From: a bacterium | GTDB lineage: Bacteria > Patescibacteriota > Microgenomatia > UBA1406 > GWC2-37-13 | Direction of reading: 5' to 3' | Assembly (NCBI GenBank): GCA_021796235.1 | Contig: JAJYOJ010000005.1 | Location: 1 to 64,000 of the forward strand | DNA length: 64,000 nucleotides | Shown: positions 34,049-43,842 of the stretch, piece after piece | How the letters are laid out: every line of letters begins with the position of its first letter | Position numbering within the stretch: the stretch's first letter is position 1 | Notes under the pieces: generated by a model | Seen by the model: the letters and a program-made list of their open reading frames with translations, nothing else | Database searches by the model: none | Told to the model about the DNA's origin: nothing | Position numbers and translations under genes: made by a program

Positions 34049-34734
34049 TAGTACTCTTTTAAATTTTTAACACAAAATAATTCAAATGCAAATTTCGGAT
34101 ATCTATAAGTAAATAGTTGACTTATTGCGGCGATTACAAACCAGAAGAGATGCGGTCTGAATCTGATTGAGCTTGTCAGATCTGCATCCTTCGTATCGTG
34201 CACCCTGCCAGTTCGTAAAAATTTAAGTCCGGCCAGTCCGAATATTTTGAATCCCATTTTGCCCAACTTTTTAGCATTCCATCCAGATAGATGTTTTTGA
34301 AAAGGATTATGGTCAACCTCTTGTTGTTCTATATAACCATTAGGTGTCGAAATTATAATCTTCTTTTTTGCCCATTTATTTATTTTTTTTAGCAAAGTAT
34401 AGCCGTCTTTTTCTTTAAGGTGTTCTATGACTTCCAATATTACAACCGCGTCAAAACTTTCAGAGGGAAAAGAAACGGAAAGTAATCTTTTATTAATATA
34501 CTTGTTATGAATTTTTTTCTTTTTTGAAATATTGATATATGGTTTAAAAGTTTCCACTCCAACACTATATTTAACATTTTTGCAAAATTGTAAGGGTGAA
34601 TCGGCGCCACATCCTAAATCAAGGATCGTCTCGCAATCAGAAAGACTGTTTTTTAAACAAGAAACGGTTGTCGGAAAAAATCTTTCAATGACCGGGTGAT
34701 GATATAACGTAATCAGTAAATCTTTAATTTTCAT
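34048..34734 (-). CDS. Class I SAM-dependent methyltransferase, 228 aa
   Basis: The motif I region TILDLGCGADSPLQFCKN and VVILEVIEHLKEKDGYTLL place this in the Methyltransf_11/23 group; KKIIISTPNGY is the beta-5 strand. A hydrophobic segment near the C-terminus (FWFVIAAISQLF, ~200-215) suggests membrane contact. It shares one base with the following acyltransferase and overlaps the epimerase gene before it by 4 bp. The substrate is unknown; a glycan or its lipid carrier is likely. Confidence 0.8.
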   Translation of the reverse strand: MKIKDLLITLYHHPVIERFFPTTVSCLKNSLSDCETILDLGCGADSPLQFCKNVKYSVGVETFKPYINISKKKKIHNKYINKRLLSVSFPSESFDAVVILEVIEHLKEKDGYTLLKKINKWAKKKIIISTPNGYIEQQEVDHNPFQKHLSGWNAKKLGKMGFKIFGLAGLKFLRTGRVHDTKDADLTSSIRFRPHLFWFVIAAISQLFTYRYPKFAFELFCVKNLKEY

Positions 34735-35810
34735 ATGTTGAAGTAGTCTATCAAGATACTACTATTATTTCTGATCCAGATATAAATGTCTTTAGCAATT
34801 ATTTCAATTCCCTTCTTTGGTTTCCAACGACAAAATTCGAAAATTTTAGAATTGTCGGTTACAAAAATTTTTAAATCAGCCGGTCGTTCTTTTGCCTGTT
34901 TTTTAATAACGATTTTATTGCCGGTAATGTGTTCGCAAAGCTTTGTTAATTCCAACAGTGAAACAGTGTTTTTTAATCCTCCTCCGACATTAAAGGTTTT
35001 GCCGTTAAATTTATCAAGTTGCCGTAGCTGTAATTTAATTAAGTTATATAAATCGTCAATATGTAAGACGTCTCTTACTTGTTTACCATATCCGCCAAAG
35101 CCGATATAAGACAGATTCTTTTTGAAATAATGTGCCGCTACCCAAAGAGCAACTACTCCCTGATCAACTTTACCCATTTGCCAGGGGCCCGATATCATCC
35201 CACAACGGTTTACAACAGTTTTTAATCCATAAAATGCGTGGTATTCATTTATCAGAAGCTCACTAGCAAGTTTGGTTGCTCCGTAGAACGAGCGCGTGCC
35301 CCCAAGCGGCAATTTCTCAGAAATACCTTGATTAGAAATGCCAGCCGTTTTCTGTTTCCTGTTAAATTTAAAACGCGTATTTGTTTCCGATACTGCCGCA
35401 GTTGCGATTGCTTCTAGAGGATAAACCCGACTGGTTGATAAAAATATAAAAGCGGCCTTATTAATCCGTGCAAACTCGAGGCAGTTAACCGTCCCAAACA
35501 AGTTTGTTTGTATTACATACTCGGGTGAACCGGATAAGCCGGCTAAGACAGATGGTTCGGCAGAACATTCAATAAGGCTGTCAATATTGCCTATCTGTTC
35601 GAAATCTTCCTTGTTTCTAATGTCACCATGAATAAATTTTATTCCGGAGGTTTCCAATCTTTTGACATTTAAGATCGAACCACGCCGGCTGAGATTGTCA
35701 AAACAGGTAATATTGAGTTTGGGAAAATCTTTTTTTAAGGAGATTGCAAGATTTGATCCGATAAATCCTGCGCCGCCGGTAATTAATATATTACTGTGTG
35801 AAATGTCCAT
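34731..35810 (-). CDS. NAD-dependent sugar epimerase/dehydratase
   Basis: Extended SDR of 359 residues. [14 protein letters not shown] binds [14 protein letters not shown] holds the Ser/Thr, and [10 protein letters not shown] is the YxxxK motif; [17 protein letters not shown] and [16 protein letters not shown] resemble CDP-paratose/UDP-glucose epimerase relatives. The frame is open 50 codons further up, but that part lies within the preceding gene and has no family similarity; the ATG at 35810 starts at the fold. A GAAGAAA lies upstream of it. It pairs with the next epimerase, overlapping by 20 bp. Confidence 0.86.
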   Translation of the reverse strand: MDISHSNILITGGAGFIGSNLAISLKKDFPKLNITCFDNLSRRGSILNVKRLETSGIKFIHGDIRNKEDFEQIGNIDSLIECSAEPSVLAGLSGSPEYVIQTNLFGTVNCLEFARINKAAFIFLSTSRVYPLEAIATAAVSETNTRFKFNRKQKTAGISNQGISEKLPLGGTRSFYGATKLASELLINEYHAFYGLKTVVNRCGMISGPWQMGKVDQGVVALWVAAHYFKKNLSYIGFGGYGKQVRDVLHIDDLYNLIKLQLRQLDKFNGKTFNVGGGLKNTVSLLELTKLCEHITGNKIVIKKQAKERPADLKIFVTDNSKIFEFCRWKPKKGIEIIAKDIYIWIRNNSSILIDYFNI

Positions 35811-36846
35811 ATTTGCAGATTTCTTCGATAATTTGATCTCCATTATATGTGAAGTTCCATTTCGGATAGTGCTTTTGGAACTTTGACACGTCGGAAACAT
35901 ACCAGATATGATCACCAATGCGAGGTTTATCGATGTACTCGATTTTGGCCTTTTTACCAAGAATTGTTTCAGCTTTTTTTATGGCTTCGAGCATTGATAC
36001 GTTTGAATGACGTGATCCGCCCATATTGTAAGCTTCTCCCTGCCGCGGTGCTTTATACACATGATAAAATGCATTAACCAGATCGTAAGAATGGATATTA
36101 TCGCGTACCTGTTTGCCTTTGTAACCGAAAATCGTATATTTTTTAGCGGTTGCTATACACTTAATAAGATAAGCTAAAAATCCATGAAGTTTTGTTCCCG
36201 AATGGGCCGGTCCTGTTAAACACCCTCCTCTGAAGACCGTCGTGTTTAAACCAAAATATTTTCCGTACTCCTGAACCATGATGTCGGCCGCCACCTTTGA
36301 GGCACCGAAAATACTGTGAATTGAGTTATCGATCGTCATTGTTTCATCAATTCCTTTATAATAGCGGTGGTTTTTTGGAAGCTCGTATCTGGTTTCCATC
36401 TCAATTAAGGGAAGAGTATTTGGCGTATCACCGTACACTTTGTTGGTTGAGGTAAAAATAAACGTAGCTTCGGGCGAGTATTTACGAAAATTCTCAAGAA
36501 GAATAAGAGTGGCATAGGCATTAACGGAAAAATCAGTTAAAGGCTCGCGAACTGCCCAATCGTGAGATGGTTGCGCTGCCGTATGAATAATTAGATCAAA
36601 ACGGTATTTTTTAAATATGGCTTCGATTTTCTTTGCATTTCTTATATCGACCGAAAAATGCGTATATTTTTGGGATAGTTTCTTTTCCAAAAGCTTCTGG
36701 TTCCACTTTGTACTTGCTTCTTTTCCAAAAAAATACTGTCGCATATTGTTGTCGATGCCATAGATATGAAAACCTTTTTCCGCAAAGAACTTGGCTGCTT
36801 CGGAGCCGATAAGGCCGGCCGAACCTGTGATAAGAACCTTTTTCAT
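35791..36846 (-). CDS. CDP-paratose 2-epimerase-like NAD-dependent epimerase
   Basis: A 351-residue SDR with [56 protein letters not shown] and [15 protein letters not shown]. These stretches are hallmarks of the CDP-tyvelose/CDP-paratose 2-epimerase group (TstsNKVYGD, [12 protein letters not shown]). The YxxxK Tyr is replaced: the motif reads FGASK with Phe, as expected for this group. It would interconvert a 3,6-dideoxy or related nucleotide sugar. No CDP-sugar synthesis genes are seen here, so the true substrate is open. Confidence 0.85.
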   Translation of the reverse strand: MKKVLITGSAGLIGSEAAKFFAEKGFHIYGIDNNMRQYFFGKEASTKWNQKLLEKKLSQKYTHFSVDIRNAKKIEAIFKKYRFDLIIHTAAQPSHDWAVREPLTDFSVNAYATLILLENFRKYSPEATFIFTSTNKVYGDTPNTLPLIEMETRYELPKNHRYYKGIDETMTIDNSIHSIFGASKVAADIMVQEYGKYFGLNTTVFRGGCLTGPAHSGTKLHGFLAYLIKCIATAKKYTIFGYKGKQVRDNIHSYDLVNAFYHVYKAPRQGEAYNMGGSRHSNVSMLEAIKKAETILGKKAKIEYIDKPRIGDHIWYVSDVSKFQKHYPKWNFTYNGDQIIEEICKYGHFTQ

Positions 36847-37859
36847 ATTACTTTTTTAAAATCCCCAAATAGTTTTAGTTTAAGACTGGAATGGATCATA
36901 ATTTTTTCGATATTATTTCGTTTTTTAAGCTTTTGGATTTTTATTCTCTCCAGGATTGTTTCAGGTAAGTATACGATATTCCATAAAAGCGCTTTCAAAT
37001 CCGCCATAAATAGTGAAAACCTTCTTCTGTATATAAAATAACCCATTTCCCCAAAAAGAATCAGAAAATAAACCGGCAATCTTTTTACAAGGCTAATATT
37101 ATCATAGTTTTTTAGGATTGTCCGTAGAGCATTCCTTTCGCTCCAATAGCGTTTAATTGACCGGTTGAAAAGCGTTCCCAGTGTTGCCGAAACTTTATGG
37201 TATATTATTGACTTTTTTGTATAAATTATCTTATATCCTAAAAGTCTTACTCGCCAGGAAAGATCAATATCGTCGTTTAAAGTAAAATAACGGTTGTCAA
37301 AACCGTGAATTTTATTGAATAATTTACGGGGTATTATAAATGACCCGCCATAAGAAAAGAATACCTCTTCTTTATTTGGAATTTTTTTTATCGATATAAA
37401 TGGATGATTCTGCATCCCAAATCCATAGACGTCGGCGATTCCACCAGCGTTATCTATAAAGTGCTCTCCTGTTTTTCTATCGGGAGAGTAATTTAAGAGT
37501 ACGCTTGTAACGATTCCAACTTCTTTTTCTTTATTAATTGTTTTCGCTAATTCTTCAATGCAGTGCCGGTCCAAACGCATGTCATTGCTTTGAAAAATAA
37601 GATAATCGCCTTTTGCAGAAGACGCAGCTATGTTTGAACCCTGAGCTGTTCCAGCATTATAGGTGTTTCTGACAATTCTAACCTGAGGAAAATATTTTTC
37701 TACATACTCCGAACTTCCGTCGGTCGAAAGATTATCGAGCATAATTACTTCGTCCGGCACAACTGTTTGGTTAAAAACGGAAGTAAAGTATTCTTTTAAA
37801 TGCTTTACGCCATTGTAGTTTAAAACGATAAGTGAAACTGTTTTTTTAGTTACCGGCAT
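36843..37859 (-). CDS. GT2 glycosyltransferase, 338 aa
   Basis: A rhamnosyltransferase-like GT-A enzyme: [51 protein letters not shown] (metal-binding position) and [17 protein letters not shown]. The C-terminus (~240-338) has one hydrophobic segment ([17 protein letters not shown]) and a basic tail. Overlaps the upstream GT2 gene by 14 bp and the epimerase after it by 4 bp, second gene of a seven-gene leftward operon. Confidence 0.87.
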   Translation of the reverse strand: MPVTKKTVSLIVLNYNGVKHLKEYFTSVFNQTVVPDEVIMLDNLSTDGSSEYVEKYFPQVRIVRNTYNAGTAQGSNIAASSAKGDYLIFQSNDMRLDRHCIEELAKTINKEKEVGIVTSVLLNYSPDRKTGEHFIDNAGGIADVYGFGMQNHPFISIKKIPNKEEVFFSYGGSFIIPRKLFNKIHGFDNRYFTLNDDIDLSWRVRLLGYKIIYTKKSIIYHKVSATLGTLFNRSIKRYWSERNALRTILKNYDNISLVKRLPVYFLILFGEMGYFIYRRRFSLFMADLKALLWNIVYLPETILERIKIQKLKKRNNIEKIMIHSSLKLKLFGDFKKVI

Positions 37860-38673
37860 ATTTCTTTTTGAGGTAGATTAATCCTACAAGAAATTTTAAA
37901 TATAACATGCCAAACGTTAGAATAGGATGGCTAAATATTTTCTTCCACTTTTTATTTTCTATAAATACACCTATAAATCGATAATAAAAACCAAACTGTT
38001 TTTTTACATCGGGATCATTGCTTCCCCACTTTTTGACGTAGATAGAAAAATTATTACTGTAATAGGCTTTTTTATTCAAATAATTTTTTAAACTGAGGTT
38101 CGACTCGTTATGTGATAGTGGTCCGGCAACAAAACCAGTTTTTCCAAGCTTTTTTATTCTCTTATCAAGATCCCAGTCCTCACAGGCATAAAGGGATTCA
38201 TCAAACCCCTGAACTTTTTCGAATATTTCCCGGCGAAAGAATCTTAAGCCATCAATCGCTGTTTCATTGTAAAAACTCCGTTCAAAATTGCGAACCCTGC
38301 TTAAGAAACCGCTTCCTGCAATTTTTTCAGCTATGTAGAGAGCTACAATATCTTTAGCAGGCTCTATTTTTTTTACGCAGTTTAAGATCGTATTACCCGC
38401 AACTCTCATGTCCGCATCCAAAAAAATCAGATATTTGCCTTTGGCTTTTTTGAGCATCCCGTAGTTTCTTTGCGCCGACCTTTCCGGACCGAAATCGAAT
38501 ACTTTATTGGTATATTTTCTTGAAATAATTTTAGTTCTGTCGGAAGAGTTATTGTCTACAACGATAATCTCGATATTTTTATAAGCTTGTTTTTTAATCG
38601 ATTCTAGACAGTCCTGAATATTTTTTTCTTCATTTTTCGTCGCGATTACGACCGATACTAAAGGATTTTTCAC
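37846..38673 (-). CDS. GT2 glycosyltransferase, 275 aa
   Basis: GT-A domain: VSVVIATKNEEKNIQDCL, IIVVDNNSSDRT, FLDADMRVAGN and FDESLYACEDWDLDKR. A hydrophobic C-terminus (LTFGMLYLKFLVGLIYL) suggests membrane contact. The frame is open to an ATG at 38709, but those 12 extra codons cross a -10 box. The GTG at 38673 fits the fold and lies one base after the predicted start of transcription. First gene of a seven-gene leftward operon, down to 32946. Confidence 0.83.
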   Translation of the reverse strand: MKNPLVSVVIATKNEEKNIQDCLESIKKQAYKNIEIIVVDNNSSDRTKIISRKYTNKVFDFGPERSAQRNYGMLKKAKGKYLIFLDADMRVAGNTILNCVKKIEPAKDIVALYIAEKIAGSGFLSRVRNFERSFYNETAIDGLRFFRREIFEKVQGFDESLYACEDWDLDKRIKKLGKTGFVAGPLSHNESNLSLKNYLNKKAYYSNNFSIYVKKWGSNDPDVKKQFGFYYRFIGVFIENKKWKKIFSHPILTFGMLYLKFLVGLIYLKKKYAGN

Positions 38674-38680
38674 GTTAAAT

Positions 38681-38690
38681 ATATTATCAT
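38681..38690. promoter_or_regulatory. Overlapping divergent -10 elements
   Basis: Minus-strand TGaTAATAT (hexamer 38681-38686, +1 near 38674) and plus-strand TATCAT (38685-38690, +1 at 38697) share two bases. Both would give transcripts with no or one leader base, for the GT2 gene and the TMTC-like gene. Confidence 0.5.
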
Positions 38691-38696
38691 ATAAAA

Positions 38697-40340
38697 ATGC
38701 AGATAACACGATTGAGAAATTATTTAAAATCTAACTGGTTATACCTCATTTTTTTACCAGTGCTAACATCCGTGGCTTATCTTAACGCCCTGACCGGTGG
38801 TTTTGTTTCAGATGACCGGGGAGCAATACTCCAAAATCCCAATATCGGGAATTTCAACTGGGTTTTGAGTGCAGGATTTTCATTTGTCCAGCCGCTAATC
38901 TATTTTGTTATTTATTCTTTGGCCGGTTTAAGCGCTCCCCTTTTTCACCTACTCAATTTATTTCTTCATCTGGGAATTGTATTGCTGGTTTATACCCTAG
39001 TATTTCTTCTTTCAAAAAAAAAGAATTTAGCTTGGATTGCTGCGGCAATATTTGCAGTTCATCCAATTTTAACCGAGGCAGTCACGTGGATTTCGGGTGT
39101 GCCCTACTTGCTGTCTGCCTTCTTTTTACTTGCCGGTCTGATAGTTTACATCGAAGCAAAAAACTCGGTAAAAGCGCTAGCAATATCTGCTATTTTGTTT
39201 CTTTTGGCGTTATCTTCTTCGAACAAAGCGATAGTATTCTTCCCTTTGGTTTTAGTTTATGAATTATCTTATGGTGATGTAAAAAAAAATTGGAAAAGAC
39301 TGACTTTTTTTCTGACATTGACGCTTGTTTTTTTTATCTCGCTAATACCCGCAATTAATCTAAGAATAATTAACGTTACTGGAGCCCCGATATCCGCAAA
39401 AAGTTCGGTTGTCAATCCTTTAATACTTATCCCTTTTTCAGTAACTACTTACCTAAGTCTAATATTCTTTCCTTATAAGTTATCGTTCTATCATACCTAC
39501 GGAGTAATCCCAATGTATCAGTTCATTTTTCAACTGATTGTATTCATTGCTTTTATAATATTTATTCTTCTGATGTATAGAAAAAATAGGAACATTTTTT
39601 TTTGGTTAAGCTTTTTTATCATTGCACTTCTTCCAGCCCTTACACCGTTTAAAATCGCCTGGATTGTTGCCGAACGCTATGTCTATTTAGGATCAATCGG
39701 AATAATTGCTGCGGTTTCTTACTTAATAGTTTGGTTGTGGGAACAGAAAAAATTAAAAGCCGTCGGGTATTTTATGTTTGTATTGATATTATTAATTTTT
39801 ACGTTTCGAACAATACTTAGAAATTTCGATTGGCAAAACCAAGATACTCTTTGGATAGCAACGGCGAAAACCGATCCTTTAAGTCAGCTGAATCATAATA
39901 ATTTAGGGGACATGTATGGCCGCCATGGCGATCTTCAAAAAGCTCTACAGGAATTTAGGGTTGCGATAGAACTCGATCCCAACTATGCCGACGCCTATCA
40001 TAATTTAGGAAACACATATAGACAGCTTCACCAAGACGATAAAGCTATAGCGAGTTATCAAAAGGCTCTTCAAATAGATCCGAACCTTTGGCAGTCGCAT
40101 GAAGAACTGGCGGGTATTTATTTCGAGCAAAAATTATATAAAGAGGCTTTAGGCGAAATAAAAAAAGCGATAAATATTTCTCCTAACAGTTCTCTACTCT
40201 ACTCAAATCTGGGAATAATTTATCTACAACTCAAGGATAAAAGTTCGGCAGAGCAAGCATTTCTTAAAGCGCTGGGTCTGGATCCCAATAATCAAATAGC
40301 AAAATCTGCTTATATTCAAATAGCTGGTTCAGGTAATTAG
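38697..40340 (+). CDS. TMTC-like membrane protein with C-terminal TPRs, probable protein O-mannosyltransferase
   Basis: About ten membrane helices (residues ~15-375) are followed by four TPR units (~398-540: NHNNLGDMYGRHGDL, AYHNLGNTYRQLHQDD, HEELAGIYFEQKLYKE, LYSNLGIIYLQLKDKS). The first external loop LTGGFVSDDRGAIL has the paired Asp of TMTC/PMT GT-C enzymes, and HPILTEAVTWISGVPYLLSA is the conserved second loop. In eukaryotes such proteins O-mannosylate cadherins; bacterial relatives are uncharacterised. The TPR part may bind acceptor protein. ATG coincides with predicted +1. Confidence 0.83.
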   Translation: MQITRLRNYLKSNWLYLIFLPVLTSVAYLNALTGGFVSDDRGAILQNPNIGNFNWVLSAGFSFVQPLIYFVIYSLAGLSAPLFHLLNLFLHLGIVLLVYTLVFLLSKKKNLAWIAAAIFAVHPILTEAVTWISGVPYLLSAFFLLAGLIVYIEAKNSVKALAISAILFLLALSSSNKAIVFFPLVLVYELSYGDVKKNWKRLTFFLTLTLVFFISLIPAINLRIINVTGAPISAKSSVVNPLILIPFSVTTYLSLIFFPYKLSFYHTYGVIPMYQFIFQLIVFIAFIIFILLMYRKNRNIFFWLSFFIIALLPALTPFKIAWIVAERYVYLGSIGIIAAVSYLIVWLWEQKKLKAVGYFMFVLILLIFTFRTILRNFDWQNQDTLWIATAKTDPLSQLNHNNLGDMYGRHGDLQKALQEFRVAIELDPNYADAYHNLGNTYRQLHQDDKAIASYQKALQIDPNLWQSHEELAGIYFEQKLYKEALGEIKKAINISPNSSLLYSNLGIIYLQLKDKSSAEQAFLKALGLDPNNQIAKSAYIQIAGSGN

Positions 40341-42002
40341 TTAGACCTTTACAATACTATCGACGAATTGGATGGCGTCTTTTTCTGCATCAACCGAGGT
40401 TTTTGGAGTTACAAAATGCTTACCAAGTTTTGCTCCGGCATCTTTCCAGAAAGTTAGAGACAGATAATTAACCTTTGTCTGATTCGGATCAAAATCTAGC
40501 AAATGACCCAGAAGTTTCTTTGCCATATAAAAAAGATAGGTAAAATCATGTATACTCCTCACTCCCAAAATTTTTCTAGTCATATACTGCGGAGTCATAA
40601 AAGCCGAATAGAGGTCTTGCTCCAGATCTAAAAGTTTTTCTTTTGGGAAAGGGGTTTTCATAACCGGTTCGCGCATATCAAATCTGTCATAATCTTCGAA
40701 TAAAAGCCAGCCGTTTTCTTTGCATTGCCTATAAAGCGGTGTTCCCGGATATGGGATCACAATTGTCGCCTGCATAGTTTCATAATAGCCTTTCTTAAAA
40801 GCATATTTAGCCACCGCAATCGTCCGTTTCGCCTCTTTCAACGTTTCCCAGGGATAACCTAACATTATCGTTACATGCGGATCCAGGCCAGCACGGCGGG
40901 CCATTCTCGGTCCTTTTATTGCATCGATTTCTTTTGTACCCTTGTCAAGTTTATCGAGAGTTTTTTGATTTGCCGATTCCATGCCGTAAAGTATAAAGCG
41001 AAAGCCGGCGCGACCCATTAAATCATAAGATTCTTGAGTCAAAGCATTAAATCTCATGTTGCATCCATAGCGAACTTTTTTGTTATAACCGCTTTCAATC
41101 ATAAGTTCGCAAAATCTTTTGAGCTTTGGTCCAATAAAGAGCGTGCCGGCGTCATCGAAAATTTCTTTGACACCATATTTGTCGACAACGTGTTTAACCT
41201 CAGCAAACAATCTTTCCGGAGAAAAACTCCGGTAACTCCCTAAAGGGTTTATAGTATGGTCCCAGACACAGAACGTACAGCGGTTCCACCAACAATCGCG
41301 ACCGGAATACATATAAGTGCCCGGAAAGTATTTATAGTTTCCGTTTTCATAGGCGTATAGATACCATTTAGTCAAATCGCGATCCACAAACGGTAATGCG
41401 TCAAGCATATGTCTTAGAGATGCCGGCCCAGAATTGTAAACTGTTTTTCCGTTTTTAAGAACCGCTGTTCCCTTTGGTTGAGCTTTTACCTCCTTATTGC
41501 CTTTTCTCCAATAAACCCCCCCCTCAAGTTTTTCACCTTTATAAATATGATTTAGTAGATTAACAACAACGAAATCATAATCCCCCCCAGTTATTGCATA
41601 ATCAACTTTGCTATTCGCGAAAATTTCTAATGGTAGATAACTAATATGATCTCCTACCCAAATGAGTTTTAGTTTAGGAAATCTTTTTTTTAAATCATTA
41701 ATCTGTTTCCAATGGGTTTTGACAACCGGTGATTTTGTTTCAACCAACAGATAGTCAACTTTATTTTTTTTAAGTTCCTTAGTCCATTGTTCATATATTT
41801 GACGAGACGCAATTCCGTCGAGCCAAAAAACTTTATAACCATGAGCCTGAAGGTTGGAGGCAGCATAAGCGGGTACCATCGGATAGATGTAGGTTGGAGC
41901 ATTAAAATATTGGAACTGACGATTTTGCGACAACAGGGCTACGCCCTTTTTCGATTCAATAGGCGGATAACCAACTGCAACTCTGATTTTTTTGGTAGGC
42001 AT
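40341..42002 (-). CDS. B12-binding radical SAM protein
   Basis: A 553-residue protein: cobalamin-binding-like domain (~35-165: APTYIYPMVPAYAASNLQAHGYKVFWL, cut here into its recognisable parts, and VGDHISYLP), then a radical SAM barrel (~225-450) with the cluster motif CWWNRCTFC, and a C-terminal domain (~470-553). The spacing is C-x4-C-x2-C, not the common C-x3-C-x2-C. FDDAGTLF and YGMESANQKTLDKLDKG are typical of the family. Class members methylate or rearrange unactivated carbons, so this could tailor a glycan or lipid. It has its own promoter, and the flavodoxin is a possible reductant. Confidence 0.85.
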   Translation of the reverse strand: MPTKKIRVAVGYPPIESKKGVALLSQNRQFQYFNAPTYIYPMVPAYAASNLQAHGYKVFWLDGIASRQIYEQWTKELKKNKVDYLLVETKSPVVKTHWKQINDLKKRFPKLKLIWVGDHISYLPLEIFANSKVDYAITGGDYDFVVVNLLNHIYKGEKLEGGVYWRKGNKEVKAQPKGTAVLKNGKTVYNSGPASLRHMLDALPFVDRDLTKWYLYAYENGNYKYFPGTYMYSGRDCWWNRCTFCVWDHTINPLGSYRSFSPERLFAEVKHVVDKYGVKEIFDDAGTLFIGPKLKRFCELMIESGYNKKVRYGCNMRFNALTQESYDLMGRAGFRFILYGMESANQKTLDKLDKGTKEIDAIKGPRMARRAGLDPHVTIMLGYPWETLKEAKRTIAVAKYAFKKGYYETMQATIVIPYPGTPLYRQCKENGWLLFEDYDRFDMREPVMKTPFPKEKLLDLEQDLYSAFMTPQYMTRKILGVRSIHDFTYLFYMAKKLLGHLLDFDPNQTKVNYLSLTFWKDAGAKLGKHFVTPKTSVDAEKDAIQFVDSIVKV

Positions 42003-42011
42003 TCAATTAAA

Positions 42012-42039
42012 GTATTACAAAAATAGTATGAGTTGTCAA
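42012..42039 (-). promoter_or_regulatory. Promoter of the radical SAM gene
   Basis: TTGACA (42034-42039 on the minus strand), 16-bp spacer, TAATAC (42012-42017), +1 near 42005, leader about 3 nt. The -35 box overlaps the last codons of the upstream GT2 gene. Confidence 0.55.
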
Positions 42040-43082
42040 TATAGCTTTTCTTTTTTCACTAAACCGACAATGAAACCTTTCACAAACATTATACCATAGA
42101 CAAGATGGGTAAGAAAAAGTACGGCAGCTGCAGCAAGGGCTAAAAGCGGATTTTTTGTGTTTATTAAGCTTTTAATTAAAAAGTAAAGTTGAATGAAGAG
42201 ATAAAGTATAAGCGGCATAGAGACAAGATAGTATTGGCTTAAGGAAATAGGGTGCAGAAAAAAAGCAAAAGTTGCGTAAATAAAAATTAATAGATAAAAA
42301 ATAAAAAATGTTGGCGCAAGATAAGTAATTCGTCTTGAATTTTTGTCTCCATGGGCAAAAAATGCGCCGCGGTGAAAACCATAACTTGCGTGCTGACGAA
42401 GGTATCCTTCAATATTTTTTCTTCGGTGATGAAATACGATGATATTCGGCCGATAGAGAATATATTTTTTTTCTTTATACACTAAATCATTGCAAAGTTT
42501 GCTGTCCTCACCCGGCCAGTAATTATTGTTAAATCCGCCAAGTTGAGTAAAGATTTTTTTATAAATAAAAAAATTCATCGAGGGATAATCATCAACGAAT
42601 CTTTGTTCCTCTTTACTAAATCGGTAGGTATACTGTCCCGCACCCAAATTAGATTTAAGAACCTCATCAAATATTTTTTCCCACAGTTCTGAATCTTTAG
42701 GCAATAACCCGGGGCCGCAAACAGCTGCCAATCTTTCATGATGTCTTATTTTTAAATTTTGCAATATCTGAACCGCATTTTGTAACCACAGTTGATCCGG
42801 ATAAGCATCGTCATCGATAAAAGCCAAAACTTCTCCTCTTGCCAGCTTCGAACCGATATCACGTTTTTGAGCCGGACGTGTAATTTTTTCGGTCGCAATA
42901 ATTTTAAGCCATCGGTATTTCTTTAAAAGAGTTATATCGTATAAAGAATGTTCATTTACTAAAGCAATTACCTCGAACCTTTTATAAATTTGATTATTTA
43001 AGGCCGGCAAAGCCTCATACATAAAGTAATAACTTAAATTATTCATCGGGATAATGATAGAGACAAATAAGTTTTTCATCAT
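42036..43082 (-). CDS. GT2 glycosyltransferase with C-terminal membrane segments, 348 aa
   Basis: GT-A domain (~1-230): VSIIIPMNNLSYYFMYEAL, FIDDAYPDQLW carrying DDD-type metal ligands (FIDDDAYPD) and the acceptor motif GGFNNNYWPGEDSKL. Three or four membrane helices (~245-345) end the protein. Members of this layout act on lipid-linked acceptors or make exported polysaccharide. It follows a polyprenyl-phosphate synthase-like gene by 4 bp, so the two may share a pathway. The second ATG is an equally likely start. Confidence 0.83.
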   Translation of the reverse strand: MMKNLFVSIIIPMNNLSYYFMYEALPALNNQIYKRFEVIALVNEHSLYDITLLKKYRWLKIIATEKITRPAQKRDIGSKLARGEVLAFIDDDAYPDQLWLQNAVQILQNLKIRHHERLAAVCGPGLLPKDSELWEKIFDEVLKSNLGAGQYTYRFSKEEQRFVDDYPSMNFFIYKKIFTQLGGFNNNYWPGEDSKLCNDLVYKEKKYILYRPNIIVFHHRRKNIEGYLRQHASYGFHRGAFFAHGDKNSRRITYLAPTFFIFYLLIFIYATFAFFLHPISLSQYYLVSMPLILYLFIQLYFLIKSLINTKNPLLALAAAAVLFLTHLVYGIMFVKGFIVGLVKKEKLY

Positions 43083-43086
43083 AGCT

Positions 43087-43842
43087 TTATTTGCTTTTTT
43101 TATCGTAATAATGAAGAATATTTTTTCTATAATAAATCGCCAGTGTATCTATAAATATACCGGCTATTGATCTTAGTGTAGCCGCGGAGGTGATGGAGCT
43201 TAGATTGAAATCGAGTTTAATAGGCGCTTCATAAATTCTGTTAAAGCCAAAACTTTCCGCGGCCACCAACATTTCCAAATCTCCAGCAAATTTTTTTTCT
43301 AAGAGGACTGGTAAAATTTTCTCCAGCACTTTTTTTCTAAAGACTTTTATCCCGGCTTGCGTATCGTGTATTCTTAAACCAAAAAGTAATTTAACAAGAA
43401 AGTAATATCCATCGCTTAGTATTTTTCGCTGGAGCGGGTAATTGACTTTAGACGCTAAGTGACGCTTTGAACCAACGATAATATCTGCATCATACCATTC
43501 CATATGTTCGAGTAACATGGATATACCATTTGGATCAATTTCAAGGCCCGAATCAAGAAACATAACATAACTTCCAATCGCCTCCTTCATACCTATCTGT
43601 ATTGCATGGGCTTTACCTTGATTTTTTAGGTAACCGATATGCTTTACTTTTTCGATCCGGGCTGCCTTAATTTTTCGGAGCGATTTGTCATGAATTCCAT
43701 CAACAACTGTTATGATTTCATAATCATAGCGAATTTTATCAAGCACTTTTTTAATTTGCTGAAGGTTTTTTACAATCGTTTTTTCCTGTTTATAAACAGG
43801 AATAATTAGGCTTAAAAAATATTTAAGTTGTTTTTCTTTCAT
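43087..43842 (-). CDS. GT2 polyprenyl-phosphate sugar synthase-like (DPM1-like)
   Basis: A 251-residue protein with LSLIIPVYKQEKTIVKNLQQI, ITVVDGIHDKS, KNQGKAHAIQIGMKEA, MFLDSGLEID (DXD position is DSG, a weaker version), and DTQAGIKVFRKKVL. The last is the DPM/GtrB hallmark. There is no C-terminal membrane domain. It probably makes a polyprenyl-phosphate sugar for the GT-C enzymes. It overlaps the flippase gene by 20 bp. Confidence 0.82.
   Translation of the reverse strand: MKEKQLKYFLSLIIPVYKQEKTIVKNLQQIKKVLDKIRYDYEIITVVDGIHDKSLRKIKAARIEKVKHIGYLKNQGKAHAIQIGMKEAIGSYVMFLDSGLEIDPNGISMLLEHMEWYDADIIVGSKRHLASKVNYPLQRKILSDGYYFLVKLLFGLRIHDTQAGIKVFRKKVLEKILPVLLEKKFAGDLEMLVAAESFGFNRIYEAPIKLDFNLSSITSAATLRSIAGIFIDTLAIYYRKNILHYYDKKSK

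Noticed and set aside
35811-35960. Fifty-codon N-terminal extension of the 359-aa epimerase
   Set aside because: It lies inside the preceding epimerase gene and has no similarity to SDR proteins; the NAD-binding fold starts just after ATG 35810.
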